Assembly (NCBI GenBank): GCA_963693305.1
Contig: OY855910.1
Coordinates: forward strand, 16,660,862 to 16,724,861
Source: Meandrina meandrites
Taxonomy: Eukaryota > Cnidaria > Anthozoa > Scleractinia > Meandrinidae
DNA: 64,000 bases
Direction of reading: 5' to 3'
The position numbers and the translations under genes are program-made. Numbering within the stretch: the first letter of the stretch is position 1; each line of letters starts with the position of its first letter. The notes under the pieces were generated by a model that did not search any database, was not told the DNA's origin, and was given only the letters and a program-made list of their open reading frames with translations. Shown one piece after another: positions 54,425-64,000 of this stretch.

Positions 54425-55226
54425 TTATTTTTTTTATCTGGAAACTGTGCCCAGCAAATTCCCTTGAGTCCAGACCCCCCCCCCCCCCCCCCCCTTGCTG
54501 ATTAGGAGCCTTGTTTCCCTTGTTAGTTTTTTCCCGGGTTAAGAACCCACCAGATACATAGGTTAAAAGGGGGCCAGAGTCTGAAGGCAAGGGCCTGGGA
54601 TTCAGGTGTGCCACCATTTAGGTGATGGGGCACAAGGGTGAATTTGTCTTTCCGATGACGATGGTTTGTCCCTGTCTAAAGGGGTCTGTTTTGGACACCT
54701 TCAAGCGCACTAACATATACTGGGGTGAATTCCTTGGCATAAAAGTTATGTCTCTGTTCATGAGATGGTGCTTTGGATCAAAAGTTGAATTGCAAGTAAG
54801 TTCACCTATTCGCAGAAAGCCAAAAAAGGCAAGAGTCATTGATGCCCAGAGCATTAATGAATCCCTATTGTCGGTACGTTGCACGTTGAGGAGGTGGTAA
54901 AATAAGTTCAACAGTTGTAGAGTTATTGGTCTACGTGCTTTTGACTGTTGCCCCTGTGAACACTTAATGCCTCAAAGAATAAGCCGGAGACGAGGGAAAT
55001 TAGACAAGTGAAGTTCATAGCCATGGCTGGAATGGAAATTTTTTACTGCTGACAAATAGTTCTCGATAGTGGTGTATTGCACAGAACGAGCCATTGCGTC
55101 TGAGAAATTGATTAAAATATCCTCGCTAAACGGGAGTTGCAGATTGATGTTCATTTGTGAACAGAAAGTGAAAAATTGCCGCATACCAGAACCATATGTC
55201 TTTTTGGTGCTCTGGGCAAGTGACAT
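54425..55226 (-). pseudogene. Tyrosine recombinase, C-terminally damaged (DIRS 2)
   Basis: It starts MSLAQSTKKTYGSGMRQFF and shows the SAM-like core-binding domain (FSDAMARSVQYTTIENYLSA). The catalytic part continues in another frame (54911-54618) with LAFFGFLRIGELT (first Arg) and LKVSKTDPFRQGQ (Lys). After a stop the tail is still readable (PLLTYVSGGFLTR) up to a poly-G stretch (plus-strand C-run 54475-54494) and FAGHSFQI, where the usual HSFR box has Gln in place of Arg. The final H/W and Tyr boxes are absent. Confidence 0.7.
54475..54494. repeat. 20-bp poly-C tract
   Basis: An uninterrupted run of 20 C within the decayed recombinase. Confidence 0.9.
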
Positions 55227-55252
55227 CCCCAGGTAACCCTCAGCTTTCTTTG

Positions 55253-57178
55253 CTAGAGCTTGTACAGATAGGCTGGGATGGGGTCTGGTGTTGCGTGGGC
55301 TTGGGGTACTAGCTGGTGGAAGCGTTCCATCTGGAAACGAGAAAGAGAGTCTGCATTGTTGTTATTGATCCCAGGGACATGCACTGCTCGAAAATAAAAG
55401 TTATGCCACAGGGTGCAAAGTGTAAGGTCCCTTACCAAGTCCATTTCCCGGGGAACTTTGGATCTGCGGGAATTGATGACCTCAACTACACCCTGATTGT
55501 CGCAGTAGAAGTGGATGCGCTTGGATGTCCAATGGGCCCCCCACAAATGGCATGTAACATTAATTGCATATAGTTCTTGCCAAAGAATGCTGATGCCTCC
55601 CTGGCCTAGTTGTTGACAGGGGAGCCACTTTCCCTGAAACCACCTTTCTTGGAAAATTACCCCATAACCCAGGGAGCCAGAGGCATCTGTAAACAAAGAA
55701 AGGGTGTCAGAGGTTTCCCACAGAGGGGATAGGAATAGTCCTATTCCATTCCACTGGTCGATAAACATCTTCCACATTTCAATATCTTTGTAAAAGCCCG
55801 TGGTAAGCTTTATATGATGGTGGGTTTTTTTAACCCCCCTGGTAAGGTGAATTATTCGTTGTAGGAAGGGTCGCCCTGGGGGAATTATCTTGCAAGCAAA
55901 ATTGACAGTACATATCAGTGATTGAAGTTCTTGCAGTGTTGTTGACCATTGAGATTGGAAAGTGGAGAGAGCAGATTTGATCCTCTCCACCTTATCCTCA
56001 GGTAGCCTTGCCTCCATTTTCCCAGAGTCTAGTACGATACCCATGAACTGAATAATTTGAGAAGGTTGCTCGGTTTTGGCTGTGGAGATAGGGATATTCA
56101 GTTTTTGGAAGGTCAAGATCATACTTGACAGGCTTGCCCGACAGAGGGAATCCGGTGGAGGGGGTATGACAGGGTGGCTCCACTATAAGAAAATCATCCA
56201 AAATGTGGCACACTAAGGAGATGGAACATTCGTTAAGTAAAATCCACTCAATGGCATCTGACAACTGATTAAAAGCCCAAATGGGAGCACTTTGTCAAAA
56301 ATAATACTGCCCATTCCAACACATCCCCAATAGTTCCCAGTCATCTGGATGGACCGGAATGAGCCAAAAAGCAGATTCAATGTCTGTTTTGCCCATGTAG
56401 CAGCCTGGGCCAAATTTCTGAATTGCTGCAATGGCATTGTCAATAGTAATATATTGCAGGGAGAAATCATCCTTTTCAATGAAATAGTTGATGCTAGAGG
56501 TCCCAGACTTTGGGAAGAATATATGGAATATTGTTCAGAATTTGTCAGAATGTTTTTTTTCGGAACAAGACCAATAGGTGAAAACTGAAAATTTCCAAAA
56601 GGGGGTGTGGGAAAGGGGCCCATTGTACGCCATTGTGCAACCTCATCAGCTAAATTCCCTGTAACCACCTCAGGATTTAAATGAGCAGTAGGTAAGTTAT
56701 TTGAAAAACGTGGGTGCCTAGGACCAGAATAACCAATCCGAGCCACCTCCCTCAGTTCTGAACATAGTTTTTTGAGAAATTCCCTTTCAGGGTGATTGGA
56801 TAGGGCCTGATATAACTTAACAACGTTGACAGGCGTAACCACACCTCCGAAGCTACTTGTCTCAGTGGCGGCTGCTTTGGTGCTGGGAGTTTGGCTTTCC
56901 CACCCTTGGGGAGGGCTCCTTTTCTGTACCATAATAACTGGGGCACTTGATCCCGCGATGGTCCTACCCGCACCCAGACCGGTTACATTTGTGGGCATAG
57001 ATGCAGGGGGTTCTGGCACAGGGACCCCCCTGTTGAAGTTGTGACAAGTACGGTTTTCGGTCCCCCTAGAGGTACTTGTCGACAAGGGTCCTGACTGGAA
57101 AACACCAATGTCTTCCTTTAGCAGTGAAGGGGCAACCGTAAAGGTTTTAAGCCATAATTGCTGTCCATGGTTAACCAT
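55253..57178 (-). pseudogene. Reverse transcriptase and RNase H (DIRS 2)
   Basis: From 57178 the frame passes a knuckle-like CHNFNRG, then RT motifs EFLKKLCSELREVARIGY, PRHPRFSNNLPTAHLNPEVV, NFQFSPIGLVPKKN and FDKVLPFGL. A frame change near 56250 leads to the active site CHILDDFLIV (Asp-Asp kept). The 289-residue frame 55253-56122 holds the thumb (IQFMGIVLDS, LQELQSLICTVNFACKIIPP) and RNase H (LSLFTDASGSLGYGVIF; ILWQELYAINV; FYCDNQGVVEVINS; VHVPGINNNNADSLSR), all catalytic acids visible. Confidence 0.8.
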
Positions 57179-57312
57179 TTCAATGACTTGTTAGCGGCAG
57201 CCTTCTGCTGGAACTTAATGTCATAAACACACTAACCCAGCCCCCTATGGTATTTAGCACCGTATCGAATGAGTGACATATATTCTAACAGCTCTGAAGC
57301 ACGGTGTGGGAA

Positions 57313-58111
57313 CTAGCTGATAACTCCCATGTAGGCAGTGAAGGCCGTCGTCCACTCTGTTATGTCGGTTATGGATGTTGCTTTGGCCTTGTTTACTTTT
57401 ATGACTGAATTTTCTAAAGTAAGAGTAAGTGGCTCATCCGGGGACGGGCTTAAGACGTTAAAATTCTTTGGAAGCAATTTAGAAAGTTCCATAAACTCAC
57501 CAGTTAGGATTTCCTTGACCAGTTTGGCAGGCAGCTGGTGCACAGAATCCATTGCTGTGTCTGTAGCAGAATGATTTGCCGGACTTGCACTTGTCCCTGG
57601 TGAAGATGTTTGCAGCGCATCATTCCAGGAGGGAACTCTTGCTGGCATCGGTGGAGCAATTACTGGTGTAGAAGAGCCACTGAAGGCACTGACTGCGGCT
57701 TGAACGGCGGCTGATGCGGCTTTTTTGATTGCCTCGTTCAATCGATTGTACCTGGGTGAGCTGGGTGGCTGATAAAAGCCCGTCTTGTGGCGATTCCCTG
57801 TCCAGTAGCTCCTGGACTTGGCGCTGAAGCTGCTGAAATTGCAGTTCGAGGGTATTTTGATTGTTTTGGTTTTCCATGTGCTCGCCGCCATGTTGGACAG
57901 GAGGCAGAGTGCCCGAAAGGTTTCCTGTGTTTGTCCGTGCCTCTTCGATTTGTTTTATCAGGGCAGCACGTCCTCCGGTCGTTGCAAGGTTTAGCCTGCT
58001 GCACAGGGATCGCAAATCCTTTACGTATAGCCTGCCCAGTTCGAGATCTGCAGGTATAGGGCCGGGATCGGCCAGCGTGGAAGCGTTCCTTGTTCGGCGA
58101 GTCGGAGGCAT
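57313..58111 (-). pseudogene. Gag with N-terminal SAP domain (DIRS 2)
   Basis: It starts MPPTRRTRNASTLADPGPIP and contains a SAP motif (VKDLRSLCSRLNLATTGGRA, ALIKQIEEA), a DNA-binding helix-extended loop-helix. A glutamine-rich coiled segment (LELQFQQLQRQVQELLDRES) follows. After a frameshift near 57740 the gag continues (KAASAAVQAAVSAFSGSS; QLPAKLVKEILTGEFMELSK; WTTAFTAYMGVIS) to 57313. It probably packages element RNA; the SAP domain may tether it to DNA. Confidence 0.7.
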
Positions 58112-58754
58112 GTTTACAAGACGTGTGCAGTTTTGCATACAAAAGAGAAAAACACAACGCAGGACCTGCATAGATTCTGGCGAAGACTGCTTTCAGATAA
58201 CGGACGAGAAAGAATAAAAAATTTTGCTGACAGAATGAATACTGTTGCTTATCTCGTGAGAGCAAAAGACAGTGGTCAAGTTTAGCATGCACATATCAAG
58301 ATGCCAAAGTTCGCTCCGAATGGATGGTTTTCAGAATTCTCACGTGAGATTGTCCGAGGACAATGGTTGGCTAATTAAGCAAAGTTCATAGCTCAAAATA
58401 GAAACAAGAGTTGTTGATTAACTAGGATTTATTTCACATCTTCAATAAATTGTGATAATTCTGAAGAATAAAATACCACTTGAATTTCATACAGGCCACC
58501 AATAAATTAGCATATGTAACAAAAAATCAGTGGCCCAATTTTTGTCATGTATATATATCTAACAGGATTTTCAAGAACAAGGCTCCAGAAATTTCACCAC
58601 ACACTGATAGTTTTGATACTAGCCCTGAATAGAGAGCTTTCCACAAAGCATAATTATAGCTCGGATGAATGTAAAAGCCTCTCCTTTTGCCGTTTGAGGC
58701 CAAAAACACTAACTTCAGGGTATTTTACCCAAATCATGAACTATACTATTGTAA
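58112..58754. other. Spacer between two retroelements
   Basis: This may include the 5' terminal region of DIRS 2. AT-rich, no gene. Confidence 0.4.
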
Positions 58755-58896
58755 TGTTAGGCCATTGCTTAGGGTACCCCCCTTTGACACATGTAACTAG
58801 TCACGTGACACGGATGGTGCAATACCATGTGTAGTGTTAAGTTGGAGGATTAAAAAGATTGTAAGCCTGTTTTATGTGAGATTTGATGGCGTTACA
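58755..58896 (+). repeat. 5' LTR of Gypsy 2
   Basis: 142 bp, TG...CA termini, with a GTCACGTGAC palindrome (E-box type) that may serve transcription. Low divergence from the 3' LTR (three substitutions) suggests a fairly young insertion. Confidence 0.8.
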
Positions 58897-59035
58897 TTGG
58901 TGGCAGCGGTGAAGAAACTCGAACTTAACGGCGTTTGTAGTCGATGGAACTATTTGAATGGTTTGTGCAACCGAATTTCATCAATTTGTGAGGTTCTGCC
59001 TCGAGAGTTTGCTCGTGTGGTTTCGCCCATTTGCA

Positions 59036-60201
59036 ATGGCGGAAAGCTCAATTGTGGATTCAGGAATCAAAGGTATGAGTTGTTCAACGCCAGTTAACCC
59101 CTTTAAATCAGGAAACTTGTTTACACCTACGTCTGATTTATCTCTGGATCGATCATTAAATTTGGAAAGTTTAAGTCGCCAATTCCACTCTTTAAACCCG
59201 TTCGCATCAGAGAAACAATTGAATAATTCAGGTACTTACTCCTCAAATCCGTTCGTGTCGTCGGAGAGCGAACCGAATAATAACTTAGCTGATTTGTTTA
59301 CACCTCGCCAAAATTTTAGCAAACCTGTTAAAAATCCTGTGGATTACGATGGTACTCAGTCCCTACGAGATTATTTAAAGCACTTTGAGCGCTGTTCTGT
59401 TGTTAATGGTTGGAACAAGGATGAAGCTGCTGTATTCCTTGCTGGAAGCCTTCGCGGCGAAGCTCAAAAGGTGCTGAATGGCATGTCCGATAGCGATTGT
59501 AGAAATTACGCGAAGATTGTTGACAAGCTGGAACTTAGGTTCGGTGTTGAAAAACAACGCGAGTTGTACCAGGCACGTCTGCACAAGCATCACCAGCAGG
59601 AAAACGAAAGTGTTCAAGCTCTTGCTGCAGATATCAGGAGTATGTCCACTCTAGCTTACCAAGATTTGTCTCCTGATACCCAAGAAAGATTTGCCGTTCA
59701 GCATTTCATAGATGCTATCAAAGATCAAGATGACAGGCTTTGACTACGTAGGGATAAGCCAGGCACCATGGACGAAGCCCTGTCACTGGCTTGTGAACTG
59801 GAGGCGTTTCGTCTTTTGGATGGTGATTGGCGAAGAAGCTCTTCAAAGGTTCGCTCAGTGGATGAAGTTGGACGGGTGCCTGATTTGTTTAGAGCTCAAT
59901 TGGACATGTTACGATCAGACATTCAAATGCAACAACAACGTCAGGAGACACAGCAAGTTGCTCTCCAAGAATTAGTCCAGCAGATACAGCAACTTTCCCA
60001 GACAATGTCTCTGAATACCTCTGGAAGCCAACATCCTCCAAATGATTCATGTTATTCTAATCGAAATGGTCCATGCTGAGACTGCAAAGAATTTGGCCAT
60101 TACCGTCGTAGCTGCCCACGACACAAGTCACATGATAGAGTCAATGCGGACTCGGGAAACTCCAACAGGGTGTCACCCAAGGGCCCGGGGGATGCCTGAA
60201 T
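59036..60201 (+). pseudogene. Gag (Gypsy 2)
   Basis: It starts MAESSIVDSGIKG and has a Ser/Asn-rich leader with NPF repeats (NPFKSG, NPFASE, NPFVSS), then the gag core: YDGTQSLRDYLKHFERCSVV, then LAGSLRGEAQKVLNG, YAKIVDKLELRFGVEKQREL, FAVQHFIDAIKDQDDRL. A TGA at 59741 interrupts it, the frame continues (LRRDKPGTMDEALSLACELE) with a Gln-rich coiled segment, and a second TGA at 60077 sits inside the CCHC knuckle (DCKEFGHYRRSCP). Confidence 0.75.
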
Positions 60202-60234
60202 AGGAATGATGTTGGCCCTACACCTGGACATGAT

Positions 60235-60615
60235 GTGAACAATGCTGTTCCCATGGAAAGGTCACAAGTTGATAATAAATTGCGAGGCCTTTATCTGCCA
60301 GGCTTCATTGGAGGAACTCGTGTGCTGTGGTTGATAGACACTGGTGCTGTTTGTTCCATTTTGTCATTTAAGATTTTTGATTCTTTATCTGACAGTGTCA
60401 AGTTCAGTTTGAGTTCAGTTAATTCTGCCATTACCCTGGCTGATGGTCAGCAAGCCAAAACTCATGGCATGGGACATGTTGTAGTTCACCTGGGTACTAA
60501 AGAGTTTCAAATGCATGTGATTGTGGCTGAGATAGAGGATGAGGGCATTCTGGGTATGGACTTCCTGTCGCAAGTTGATTCAACAATTGACACTGTTAAA
60601 AACCAAGTATCTTAA
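60235..60615 (+). pseudogene. Aspartic protease (Gypsy 2)
   Basis: It contains GFIGGTRVLWLIDTGAVCSI with the intact DTGA active site, the flap-like TLADGQQAKTHGMGHV and the closing ILGMDFLSQ. It would process the polyprotein. The frame shifts near 60600 into the next segment. Confidence 0.8.
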
Positions 60616-61165
60616 TGGTGAAGTGTTTGACTGTTCTGATTTCAAGAACCAGCCTCTCAGTTCCAGATGTATGGTGCAAAGGTCGACAGTTATTGAGCCC
60701 CACACTGAAGTGGTTGTACCAGTCACCGTTCACAAGCGTTCTACGGCCTTAGATCCAAAGGCAACACAATTAGGCATGCGAATGTTAGAGCCTTGCCTAA
60801 GCTCACACTTGCAACAAAAGGGCCTTTATGTTGCAAGGACTCTCGTGGATGTGAAAGAGGACAGAGTGGTCCCTTTACGTGTTTTCAATGTTTCTGAAGA
60901 AGTTTACAACTACGCCGGTTATGGATGTCGCCTTGCTGGAGCTTAATGAAGAGAATCATGAGACTGTTGTGAGCCAGGCTAGAGTAATCAATCAGCATGA
61001 ACCACAGGGAACATTTGAAAGGACTTTACCAGAGGCTTTACAGGAACTTCTTGGAAGGAGTACTGAGTACTTGACTAACAGTGAAGTTGAGCGACTGCAG
61101 GAGTTCTTGTACAATTACCAACACGTGTTCTCTCCCTCAGATGGGGACTTGGGCACCACACATCT
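60616..61165 (+). pseudogene. Protease-RT linker (Gypsy 2)
   Basis: Read in two frames with a shift near 60915: VIEPHTEVVVPVTVHKRS, CLSSHLQQKGLYVARTLVDV, then LLELNEENHETVVSQARVIN and EVERLQEFLYNYQHVFSPSD, the usual text before the Gypsy RT. The frame is cut at 61165 by the MITE. Confidence 0.7.
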
Positions 61166-61166
61166 A

Positions 61167-62043
61167 CCGTATTTACCCGTGTATAAGTCGACCTTTTCTT
61201 ACCTCAAAATCGGTCCAAAAAATCGTCCTCGACTTATACATGGGTCAAAATTTTCGACCCAAGCTCCAGTTAAATATATTCTGCACAATTAGCATAACAA
61301 TTGTTTTTATATGTTATCAAACATCGTGTAAACAACAGTACAGGTTACAATGTCCTTTCGCTTTGCTGTGTCGTTAAATTGGCAGTTCAAGTTGGAATTC
61401 CCTACGATTTTTCCGCTTAATATAAACCTGAATGCTGTAGAGACTCACTGGCACAAGGTTTGAATAAAGGGCTGACAGTTTCCACTCTTAAAGCTGTAAA
61501 ATCCACTAGAGAAAAACATCTTTCGCATGATCTTTCTCGCTTCGAACTTCGCTACTTAGTAACCTGGCATGATGCAAGCACGTGTAGTTATTAGTTACCA
61601 GTACCTCACCAATTTTGTAGCTTGGTTACCAAGTACCACGAGCAAGCTTGGCACGTTGAATTGTTTATCGAGTTGTTTTCAAAGGTTTTTGGTGTAACTT
61701 TGTGTTTTGCTTGTCTTCTAAAGCTGCTACTATCTCTCCACAATTACACAGGTTCGTTTCTGATTAGTGTGTTTGATTTTTTAAGCCTGTTTTAAAAATT
61801 ATGGACAAAATGCCTGATAAACGTGTGTTGCAAAAACGCTCATGTAAGCACGATAATTAACTTCACATTGAAACTTGCTGTGACTTTTTCATTAAGTACC
61901 TCTACATGAAAGGAAATTCTAAGAAACACAGGGTTAGTTTTCCAGGAAAATTCTTACCCAGAAACGAAAAAATGTTAGTTTATGGCCTCAAAAATAGGGG
62001 GTCGACTTATACACGGGATCGACTTATACTCGGGTAAATACGG
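61167..62043. mobile_element. 877-bp TA-flanked MITE in the pol gene of Gypsy 2
   Basis: It starts CCGTATTTACCCGTGTATAAG and ends CTTATACTCGGGTAAATACGG, with subterminal GTCGACC/GGTCGAC. TA lies on both sides (61165-61166 and 62044-62045), and removing the element with one TA rejoins the pol frame. Terminal design (CCGTA..TATAAG..CG) is like the 22395 element but clearly another subfamily. No transposase frame. Confidence 0.9.
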
Positions 62044-62045
62044 TA

Positions 62046-63149
62046 GTCCAGCACAGAATTGAAACAGGCAATGTACCCCCAATCCGACAACAGCCCCAAC
62101 GCACCTCTCCTTGGAAACATGATGAAATCGAACGACAAGTCACTGACCTCCTACAGACAGGGAAGGTGAAAGAATCGTCAAGTCCTTGGTCCTCTCCAGT
62201 TGTGCTGGTCACTAAAAAGGACGGTAGCCAAAGGCTGTGCATTGACTATCGCCAATTAAATGCAGCAACTGTGAAGGAAGCCTTTCCATTGCCACGAGTT
62301 GATGATTCACTTGCTGCTTTAAGCGGCTCAAGATGGTTCTCTACACTGGATCTTGCTTCCGGCTACTGGCAAGTGGCCATGGATGTGAACACCCAGGAAA
62401 AGGCAGCATTTGTAATTCCAAGCAGGTTGTATGAATGGAATGTCATGCCATTCGGACTCTGCAATGCACCGAGTACATTTGCCAGATTGATGGAACTTGT
62501 CTTGAAGGGTCTTCATTGGAAGATCTGCTTGATTTACCTCGATGATGTGATTGTCATGGGACGAACATTTGAAGCAGGTGTTTGAGCGACTAGCATGTGC
62601 AGGACTTAAGCTTAAGCCAAAGAAGTGTTACCTCTTTCAGAAATGTGTTTCGTACCTTGGACATGTGGTCACGGAAGAAGGCATTACTGCAGACCCTGGA
62701 AAGGTGGAACAAGTTTGCACATGGCCCATTCCAGAAAACAGCACAGAGGTCAAAATTTTCCTTGGACCTGCCTCTTATTACCGCCGGTTCATCCCTAATT
62801 CTGCAGCCGTAGCACAACCACTGCACAAGCTAACAGAACCTAAGACAGAGTTTGTTTGGACAGGGCAATGTCAGCTGGCCTTTGACAGCCTAACAGGTTT
62901 ACTTACGTCTGGCAGAGTCCTGGCCTATCCGACCAGAGAGGGGAAGTTTGTGGTAGACACCGACGCATCAGACCATGGAATTGGTGCAGTGTTATCGCAG
63001 CTTCAGGACCGGGTGGAGAGACCTATTGCATTTGCAAGCCGAACATTATCCAAGTCTGAAAGGAACTATTGTGTGATTCGTCGTGAACTATTGGCAATTG
63101 TGGGGTTTGTGAAGCAACATCGGCATTACTTGCAGGGTGCAAAATTCTG
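62046..63149 (+). pseudogene. Reverse transcriptase and RNase H (Gypsy 2)
   Basis: The RT follows the MITE: SPVVLVTKKDGSQRLCIDYR, FSTLDLASGYWQVAM, MPFGLCNAPSTFARLM and the active site CLIYLDDVIVMG (Asp-Asp kept). After a shift near 62560: HLKQVFERLACAGLKLKPKK, YLGHVVTEEGITADP, FLGPASYYRRFIPN. RNase H begins FVVDTDASDHGIGAVL and contains RRELLAIVGFVKQHRHYL. The frame then runs straight into LTR sequence at about 63150, so the end of RNase H and all of integrase are gone. Confidence 0.85.
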
Positions 63150-63291
63150 CATTAGGCCATTGCTTATGGTACCCCCCTTAGACACATGTAACTAGTCACG
63201 TGACACGGATGGTGCAATACCATGTGTAGTGTTAAGTTGGAGGATTAAAAAGATTGTAAGCCTATTTTATGTGAGATTTGATGGCGTTACA
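63150..63291 (+). repeat. 3' LTR of Gypsy 2
   Basis: It matches the 5' LTR with three substitutions over about 140 bp; the first bases (TGCATTAGG instead of TGTTAGG) are altered at the deletion junction. Confidence 0.8.
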
Positions 63292-64000
63292 CTATTTAAT
63301 TAAGAGTGTTTACAACATGAAATATCAGCCAAATTTGAAACCAAGATAAACGTGTAAAAACATTCGGCCGAGAGCTTGTCTTTAGCTTTCTAAGGGCATT
63401 AACTTCTCAAATAATGATTTAATCATCTGCATGAATAATACAAAGAAAAGAGACAAAATTTTCTGAAGTGTAAAATACTAAAGAGCCTCGACTATCCCCC
63501 GCAAGTCCGAAAGAGAATGGATGGTTCTATAAGGAAGGAGTTCTCAAGCTGAAGTTGACAAATGAATTAGCATTCTGCGAATGTTCAACAGCTCCATCAA
63601 CCGGCTATGTACCCGTGTTCAGCTGTCTCTTGGATGCTCAAAGGGTTGCAAGTGTGGAGACACATGCAGAAACACAAGAACAATTCAGTGGAAGAAGAAG
63701 ACGTGTAATTTATTGAAGAAAACCTACGATGCAGGAGCAGAACATTTCATTTACCCTTTCTATTTCATTATCAAACTATGGAAACAAGTGAGAAACCTGA
63801 AGTGTTTAAAGATTGTCTCTAGGAAATAAATTGCTTGGAATGCAGTGAAAAAATATGTTTGAGCAGGACCTCTTCAAGACTAGCTTTTCCCATTTTAATT
63901 GATTACAATCATTAAGCCTTGTTTAAGAGATGCACCTGCAAAAATACATTTGTTTGCAAACAATGTGTCTAGAAATAACACATCAATGATCGCGAAACTA
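63292..64000. other. Downstream flank with a small cysteine-rich frame
   Basis: The frame 63581-63829 reads MFNSSINRLCTRVQLSLGCS, then KGCKCGDTCRNTRT, a possible metal-binding cysteine cluster distantly like the one at 42.6 kb. Too short for a confident call. The rest is AT-rich. Confidence 0.25.

Larger units (their letters stand above)
54420..58111 (-). mobile_element. DIRS-order retrotransposon 2 (SAP-gag, RT/RNase H, tyrosine recombinase)
   Basis: Read on the minus strand from 58111: a SAP-domain gag, RT, RNase H and a tyrosine recombinase, with no integrase. All are frameshifted, and the recombinase is cut off near 54420 before its Tyr box. No terminal repeats are resolved. It differs clearly from the 28.3-kb copy in gag and recombinase, so two lineages of this order are present. 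Confidence 0.8.
58755..63291 (+). mobile_element. Ty3/Gypsy retrotransposon 2 with 142-bp LTRs, integrase deleted
   Basis: A 142-bp sequence, TGTTAGGCCATTGC...GATGGCGTTACA, at 58755-58896 recurs at about 63150-63291 with three substitutions inside it. The 5' copy is followed by TTGGTGGCAGCGGTG, a likely tRNA primer-binding site starting TGG. Gag, protease, RT and RNase H follow in order. RNase H is joined directly to the 3' LTR, so integrase and the polypurine tract are deleted. Four or more stops or shifts and a TA-flanked MITE in pol make it inactive. Confidence 0.85.

Noticed and set aside
1..64000. tRNA, rRNA or snRNA genes
   Set aside because: No A/B-box tRNA fold, rRNA text or snRNA motif was recognised when reading; a covariance scan would be needed to exclude degenerate copies.

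Overview
The window looks like intergenic or intronic DNA from an AT-rich animal genome, most likely a cnidarian and probably a stony coral or other anthozoan. No prokaryotic features are present. Long reading frames are broken by stops and frameshifts, exon-like pieces carry GT/AG splice signals, and almost every recognisable protein belongs to an animal transposable element: DIRS-order and Ty3/Gypsy retrotransposons, LINE pieces, THAP/DDE transposases with a SWIM/YqaJ partner gene, pogo-like, hAT and other TIR elements. The taxonomic call is inference from this mix (tyrosine-recombinase retrotransposons, SAP-domain gag, HIRAN-like and P2X7-like fragments); no search was possible.

Layout. 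1-6.5 kb: a short pogo-type MITE, GC-rich and ACATATATGT repeats, and exon-like fragments of one or more unrecognised genes. 6.5-13.6 kb: nested TIR structures. The inner one (6856-12338) has a perfect 31-bp terminal inverted repeat, subterminal repeat arrays, a LINE ORF1-like gene facing away from an unrecognised gene that is followed by a histone-type 3' stem-loop, and smaller MITEs. 14.5 kb: another orphan exon. 15.1-16.5 kb: a 1.39-kb near-perfect palindrome. 17.6-20.2 kb: short palindromic repeats and a lone 5' exon-like sequence. 20.44-25.02 kb: a TIR element with 446-bp arms and a 6-bp target duplication. It carries the 5' part of a HECT ubiquitin-ligase gene, into which a TA-flanked MITE (itself holding a HIRAN-like fragment) and a PHD-endonuclease LINE fragment were later inserted. 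A 33-bp minisatellite lies just outside it.

28.3-32.5 kb: a decayed DIRS-order retrotransposon (zinc-knuckle gag, RT, RNase H, tyrosine recombinase). 32.6-40.4 kb: a PIF/Harbinger-related (ISL2EU-like) transposase with an intact DDE triad, and opposite-strand exons of its SWIM/YqaJ nuclease partner, rearranged with an inverted duplication. 42-43 kb: a CXC-like cysteine cluster. 43.4-51 kb: a second THAP/DDE element whose THAP exon and transposase are separated by a Ty3/Gypsy element, which is in turn split in its integrase by a 900-bp hAT-like element with an 8-bp target duplication. 52.3-52.8 kb: a direct repeat. 54.0-58.1 kb: a gag fragment next to a minus-strand DIRS-order element with a SAP-domain gag. 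58.75-63.29 kb: a Ty3/Gypsy element with 142-bp LTRs, interrupted by a TA-flanked MITE and lacking integrase.

I see no intact host gene. The insertions give a relative order of events, and several junctions can be read to the base because target duplications remain. The strongest leads are the HECT-carrying TIR element, the histone-type stem-loop on a non-histone transcript inside a TIR element, and the 1.39-kb palindrome.
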